A stretch of 7,937 nt of DNA. Source: an uncultured Collinsella sp. (GTDB lineage Bacteria; Actinomycetota; Coriobacteriia; Coriobacteriales; Coriobacteriaceae). Positions 5,209 to 7,937 of the stretch are shown here, in pieces. Position 1 is the first letter of the stretch; each line of letters starts with the position of its first letter. The translations under genes were made by a program, and so were the position numbers. The stretch is from positions 1-7,937 of the forward strand of contig URGF01000082.1 of NCBI GenBank assembly GCA_900547285.1. The letters run 5' to 3'. The notes beneath the pieces were generated by a model. It searched no databases, was not told the origin of the DNA, and saw only the letters and a list, made by a program, of their open reading frames with translations.

Positions 5209-6447
5209 ATGACAAAAGACGATAGGCAGGCATTCGAGGTGCCCGATCGACTCTTTGAATACGTGAGGTCGGTCGTCGACAACCGCGCACTTGCAACGGT
5301 GCTGCTCTTTTTGCTGAGCCTGCTGCTGATTGGCATCGATAACATCGCTGGAATCTTGGCGGTGCTGCTTGTCGGCTTTTTGCTGATCGATCGATTTGAA
5401 ATCGTACGCCGCTGCGTGGTGATTGGCGGTGCCGCATGGGCCATGACGTTGGCGATTGGCGCCATGGCACTCGGCGGCATCGAAGGGCCGGTGCTGTTCG
5501 ATGCCGGCTTTGTATTCAACATGCTTGGCTTTGTGCTGGCGCTTGCCGTGTGCGTGCTGTTCTTTTGCGGCCGCGCCCTGTACTACCAGGGCTATGAGCA
5601 GGGCGAGCAGCATGCCGATTGTGTGCTGGCCGCTCGTATTCAAGATCGCCTGATCGATCACCCCGACACCTGGGACAACATCGACGGCGACTTCCTGGAG
5701 GTCGAGGGCGCACTCAACCGTGTGCGCGATCGCGAGCGCAAGGTGCAGCAGGCCTTGCGTGACGAGTCTCATCGCAAGGACGATCTGGTCACGTACTTGG
5801 CACATGACCTACGCACCCCGCTTGCCAGTGTGGTGGGCTATCTTTCGCTGCTTCAAGAGGCTCCTGAGCTGCCGGTTGAGCAACGTGCGCACTTTACGGG
5901 CGTGGCTCTCGACAAGGCGCACCGGCTCGATGCACTCATCGAAGAGTTCTTCGATATCACGCGCTTTGACTTCCACGATATCGTGCTCACGCGCGGCTAT
6001 GTTGATCTGGGGTTGCTGCTGGCTCAGGTGGCTGACGAGTTCTATCCCATCCTCAACGAGCAGCATAAGGAAGCCCAGGTTGATATTCGCGAGGACCTGA
6101 CGGTGCTCGTGGATGGCGACAAGATGGCCCGCGTGTTCAACAACATCATGAAAAACGCCGTCGCCTATAGCTATGAGGGCTCGACTATCACGATTGAGGC
6201 CAGGCGCCAAGACGATGGCGGCGTGCGCGTGCACTTTATCAATCAGGGCGATCCTATCCCTGCGGCTAAGCTCAAGGTGATCTTTGAGAAGTTCTATCGC
6301 CTGGATGCGGCGCGTGCGACCAATCGCGGTGGTGCCGGCCTGGGCCTTGCTATTGCCAAGGAGATCATCGCGGCACACGGCGGTACCGTTGCATGTGAAT
6401 CGACGCCCGAACACACGATATTCACCATCGAGCTGCCCGCCGCATAG
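5209..6447 (+). CDS. vanS-like: Membrane sensor histidine kinase, VanS-like
   Basis: A 412-residue partner of the preceding regulator. The input half has four hydrophobic segments (about 28-43, 46-60, 68-90 and 101-121) joined by very short loops, with no sizeable extracytoplasmic domain. A charged linker (about 125-190) follows. The catalytic core is complete: H box AHDLRTPLASVVGY with phospho-acceptor H199, N box NNIMKN ending at N316, F box FEKFYR at 359-364 and G box GGAGLGL at 374-380. The G1 position reads NQGDPI (345-350) instead of the usual DxG; VanS proteins also show NQG there as I recall. The stretch after the H box (YLSLLQEAPELPVEQ, then EEFFDITRF) is typical of VanS. The ATG at 5209 is preferred over the GTG at 5203 because the GGGG core (5197-5200) is eight bases from the ATG but only two from the GTG. 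The signal sensed is not evident from sequence. Confidence 0.92.
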   Translation: MTKDDRQAFEVPDRLFEYVRSVVDNRALATVLLFLLSLLLIGIDNIAGILAVLLVGFLLIDRFEIVRRCVVIGGAAWAMTLAIGAMALGGIEGPVLFDAGFVFNMLGFVLALAVCVLFFCGRALYYQGYEQGEQHADCVLAARIQDRLIDHPDTWDNIDGDFLEVEGALNRVRDRERKVQQALRDESHRKDDLVTYLAHDLRTPLASVVGYLSLLQEAPELPVEQRAHFTGVALDKAHRLDALIEEFFDITRFDFHDIVLTRGYVDLGLLLAQVADEFYPILNEQHKEAQVDIREDLTVLVDGDKMARVFNNIMKNAVAYSYEGSTITIEARRQDDGGVRVHFINQGDPIPAAKLKVIFEKFYRLDAARATNRGGAGLGLAIAKEIIAAHGGTVACESTPEHTIFTIELPAA

Positions 6448-6468
6448 CCAGTGTGCCCTTACAAACAC

Positions 6469-6495
6469 TTGACAATGTGCTCACGTGCGTATGAG
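6469..6495 (+). promoter_or_regulatory. Possible pstB promoter
   Basis: A perfect -35 hexamer TTGACA (6469-6474) is followed by TATGAG (6490-6495), a four-of-six -10 match at a short 15-base spacing. The short spacer could make the promoter activator-dependent, as is usual for pst genes. The spacer holds the inverted repeat GCTCA (6479-6483) and TGAGC (6492-6496). An alternative -10, TACTAT at 6506-6511, has no matching -35. Confidence 0.35.
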
Positions 6496-6508
6496 CCGCG
6501 ATTCCTAC

Positions 6509-6536
6509 TATCGATACTGCTGAATTGATATCGATA
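6509..6536. repeat. Pair of TATCGATA palindromes 20 bases apart
   Basis: The eight-base palindrome TATCGATA occurs at 6509-6516 and again at 6529-6536. The copies start exactly 20 bases apart, about two turns of the helix. The second copy ends just before the pstB ribosome site (6538-6544). The spacing and placement suggest a protein-binding site that could block transcription or translation of pstB; the regulator is unknown. Confidence 0.4.
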
Positions 6537-6550
6537 TGGAGGTGTGCGGT

Positions 6551-7426
6551 ATGACGGCTGCTGCGGCTGTGGAGCCCACGGAGCTTGAAGAACTCATGGA
6601 AGCGCAGGCCGAGGCCGCGCATGAGCGCGAGGTTGGGGATGCGACTCGCCCCACGGCAGAGGATCTTGCCGCCTCGCCGACGCGCATCGACGTCGAGGGC
6701 CTCGACCTGTTCTATGGCGACCATCATGCGCTCAAGGACGTGAATATCAAGATCCGCGACAAGCAGATCACCTCGTTCATCGGGCCTTCGGGCTGCGGAA
6801 AGTCCACGTTGCTGCGCTGCTTTAACCGCATGAACGACGGCATCAAGGATTGCCGCATCGAGGGCAAGATTGCGCTCGATGGTCAAGATATCCTGGGCGA
6901 TTACGACATCTGCCGCCTTCGCCAGCGCGTGGGCATGGTGTTTCAGCGCCCCAACCCGTTTCCCATGAGCATCTACGACAACGTCGCGTACGGTCCTCGC
7001 GGCATGGGAGTGCGTGACCGCGTCGTGCTCGATGAGCTGGTCGAGGACTCCCTGCGTCGCGCTGCCCTGTGGGACGAGGTCAAGGACAAGCTCAAAGAGT
7101 CGGGCCTGGGTCTTTCGGGTGGACAGCAGCAGCGCCTGTGCATCGCCCGCGCGCTTGCCGTGCAGCCCGACATTCTGCTGATGGACGAGCCGACCTCGGC
7201 ACTCGACCCTGTGTCGACGCTGGTGGTGGAGCAGCTGGCCTGCGAGCTCAAAGAGACCTGCACGCTCGTGGTCGTTACGCACAATATGCAGCAGGCGGCG
7301 CGTATCTCCGATTCGGTCGCATTCTTTTTGCTGGGTGAGCTGGTGGAGCACGCGCCCACCGCGCAACTCTTCAAGAATCCGACCGATCCGCGCACGGCGG
7401 ATTATTTGACGGGGCGTTTTGGCTGA
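6551..7426 (+). CDS. pstB: Phosphate ABC transporter ATP-binding protein PstB
   Basis: The ATPase that drives the PstSCA high-affinity phosphate importer at the inner face of the membrane; with PhoU it also takes part in phosphate signalling. The 291-residue protein has Walker A GPSGCGKST (78-86), a Q loop at Q132 within the PstB-typical FQRPNPFPMS, the signature LSGGQQQR (188-195), Walker B ILLMDE (208-213, catalytic E213) and the H-loop H244. FYGDHHALKDVN just before the nucleotide-binding core is also characteristic of PstB. About 43 extra N-terminal residues, rich in Glu and Ala, precede the usual beginning. The ATG at 6551 is chosen because GGAGGTG (6538-6544) lies six bases upstream; an in-frame ATG at 6536 overlaps that ribosome site. 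No pstS, pstC or pstA precedes it: the upstream gene is the VanS-like kinase, 103 bases away. A PhoB-like regulator follows. Confidence 0.95.
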   Translation: MTAAAAVEPTELEELMEAQAEAAHEREVGDATRPTAEDLAASPTRIDVEGLDLFYGDHHALKDVNIKIRDKQITSFIGPSGCGKSTLLRCFNRMNDGIKDCRIEGKIALDGQDILGDYDICRLRQRVGMVFQRPNPFPMSIYDNVAYGPRGMGVRDRVVLDELVEDSLRRAALWDEVKDKLKESGLGLSGGQQQRLCIARALAVQPDILLMDEPTSALDPVSTLVVEQLACELKETCTLVVVTHNMQQAARISDSVAFFLLGELVEHAPTAQLFKNPTDPRTADYLTGRFG

Positions 7427-7436
7427 TACCATCTAG

Positions 7437-7450
7437 TAAAGGTACCTTTA
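7437..7450. promoter_or_regulatory. 14-bp perfect palindrome upstream of the PhoB/PhoP-like gene
   Basis: TAAAGGT and ACCTTTA form a perfect, gapless 14-base palindrome 10 bases after the pstB stop codon and 40 bases before the next ATG. It is followed by GGGTTAAGAT, whose TAAGAT (7455-7460) could be a -10 box. The palindrome would then cover roughly -17 to -30 of that promoter, a position suited to a repressor or an activator. No T run follows, so it is not a terminator. Confidence 0.4.
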
Positions 7451-7454
7451 GGGT

Positions 7455-7460
7455 TAAGAT
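7455..7460 (+). promoter_or_regulatory. Weak -10 candidate for the PhoB/PhoP-like gene
   Basis: TAAGAT lies 30 bases before the ATG at 7491 and would place a transcription start near 7467, ahead of the ribosome site. No -35 box is visible at the right distance. The gene may equally be read from the pstB transcript, since only 64 bases separate the two and no terminator is seen. Confidence 0.25.
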
Positions 7461-7490
7461 GCGGTCATGCCGGCCGCAAAGGGGTTCAAC

Positions 7491-7937
7491 ATGATCTATT
7501 ACGTCGAGGACGATGACAACATCAGGGATTTGACGGTCTATGCGCTGCGCAAGCAGGGGATTGAGGCCGAGGGCTTTTCGTGCGACGGTGAGTTTAAGGC
7601 TGCTGTGGCGCGACGGGTACCCGATGCCGTCCTGCTCGACATCATGCTGCCCGATACCGATGGCTTGGCGATTATGCGTCGACTGCGTGCCGATCGCCTG
7701 ACGGCGACGGTGCCCATCATGATGCTTACCGCCAAGGATACCGAGCTCGACAAGGTGATGGCGCTCGATGGCGGTGCCGACGATTACCTGACTAAGCCGT
7801 TTTCGCTCATGGAGCTCGCCAGCCGCTGCCGCGCACTGCTGCGTCGCGGCGGCATGGTCAAGCAGGCGAGCGATGTGCTCAGCGTGGGCGACATCGTGCT
7901 CTCGCCCAGCCATCGCGAGGTGACCGTTGCCGGCGAG
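7491..7937 (+). CDS. OmpR-family response regulator, PhoB/PhoP-like (cut by window end)
   Basis: The first 149 residues of a response regulator; the reading frame is still open at the window edge. The receiver domain (about 1-117) has the acidic cluster E6-D7-D8 in VEDDDNIRD, the phospho-acceptor D50 in LLDIMLPD, T80 in MLTAK and K102 in TKPF, so it should be phosphorylated normally. After a short linker the sequence SVGDIVLSPSHREVTVAGE is the beginning of an OmpR-type winged-helix domain. The ATG has AAAGGGG (7478-7484) six bases upstream. The VED opening and adjacency to pstB suggest the phosphate-responsive regulator PhoB/PhoP, with a PhoR-like kinase expected next. The family is certain from the motifs; the phosphate role rests on context. 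Confidence 0.88.
   Translation, partial: MIYYVEDDDNIRDLTVYALRKQGIEAEGFSCDGEFKAAVARRVPDAVLLDIMLPDTDGLAIMRRLRADRLTATVPIMMLTAKDTELDKVMALDGGADDYLTKPFSLMELASRCRALLRRGGMVKQASDVLSVGDIVLSPSHREVTVAGE

Noticed and set aside
4419..5522. 367-codon open frame antisense to the VanRS-like genes
   Set aside because: It is antisense to two genes with intact catalytic motifs, has low-complexity Ser/Thr/Lys composition and no ribosome site or family match. It is an open-frame artefact of high GC.
4488..6447. A vancomycin-resistance gene cluster
   Set aside because: The regulator and kinase are VanRS-like, but no vanH, D-Ala-D-Lac/Ser ligase or vanX/vanXY gene is present in the window. The carboxypeptidase is an S11 penicillin-binding type.
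6450..6496. A terminator between the VanS-like gene and pstB
   Set aside because: Short dyads are present (AGTGT/ACACT and GCTCA/TGAGC), but none is followed by a T run. They overlap the likely pstB promoter, so they fit regulation better than termination.
6422..7432. 336-codon open frame antisense to pstB
   Set aside because: It mirrors the pstB coding frame, is full of His, Arg and Ala, and shows no recognisable domain.

Overview
The window looks like ordinary chromosome from a high-GC Gram-positive of the Coriobacteriia (Collinsella-like). This is an inference from GC-rich codon use, GTG starts, tRNA genes with an encoded CCA, an Actinobacteria-style promoter set and the mix of families. 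No database search was possible. I see no mobile element, CRISPR array, transposase, phage gene or rRNA.

Layout. Bases 1-46 appear to be the last bases of a tRNA gene and its terminator. A large gene of unknown function with C-terminal tetratricopeptide repeats follows (193-2634, +). Next is a complete tRNA-Ser(GCU) with its own promoter and terminator (2684-2857). A secreted, membrane-anchored D-alanyl-D-alanine carboxypeptidase lies on the minus strand (2950-4290), with a terminator at 2893-2925. It is divergent from a VanR/VanS-type two-component pair (4488-5183 and 5209-6447, +). Then come the phosphate-transport ATPase gene pstB (6551-7426, +) and the first 149 codons of a PhoB/PhoP-like response regulator (7491 to the window edge). 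The only stretch longer than 300 bases without a protein gene, 2635-2949, is filled by the tRNA-Ser unit, an inverted tRNA-end copy and the carboxypeptidase terminator.

How the genes may work together. Two themes sit side by side. The first is cell-wall maintenance: a VanRS-like signalling pair shares a 197-bp divergent control region with a DacA/PBP5-type carboxypeptidase. That region carries a 27-bp imperfect inverted repeat that would suit an OmpR-family regulator. No vanH/A/X ligase or dipeptidase genes are present, so this is better read as intrinsic wall-stress control than as a glycopeptide-resistance cluster. The second is phosphate response: pstB, with no pstSCA directly upstream, sits next to a PhoB/PhoP-like regulator. 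Both genes have palindromic sites in their leaders.

The window does not show a clearly new system. The items most worth following are the carboxypeptidase/VanRS arrangement with its operator candidate, the almost loop-less four-helix input region of the VanS-like kinase, the orphan position of pstB, and the unexplained 530-residue N-terminal part of the TPR protein.
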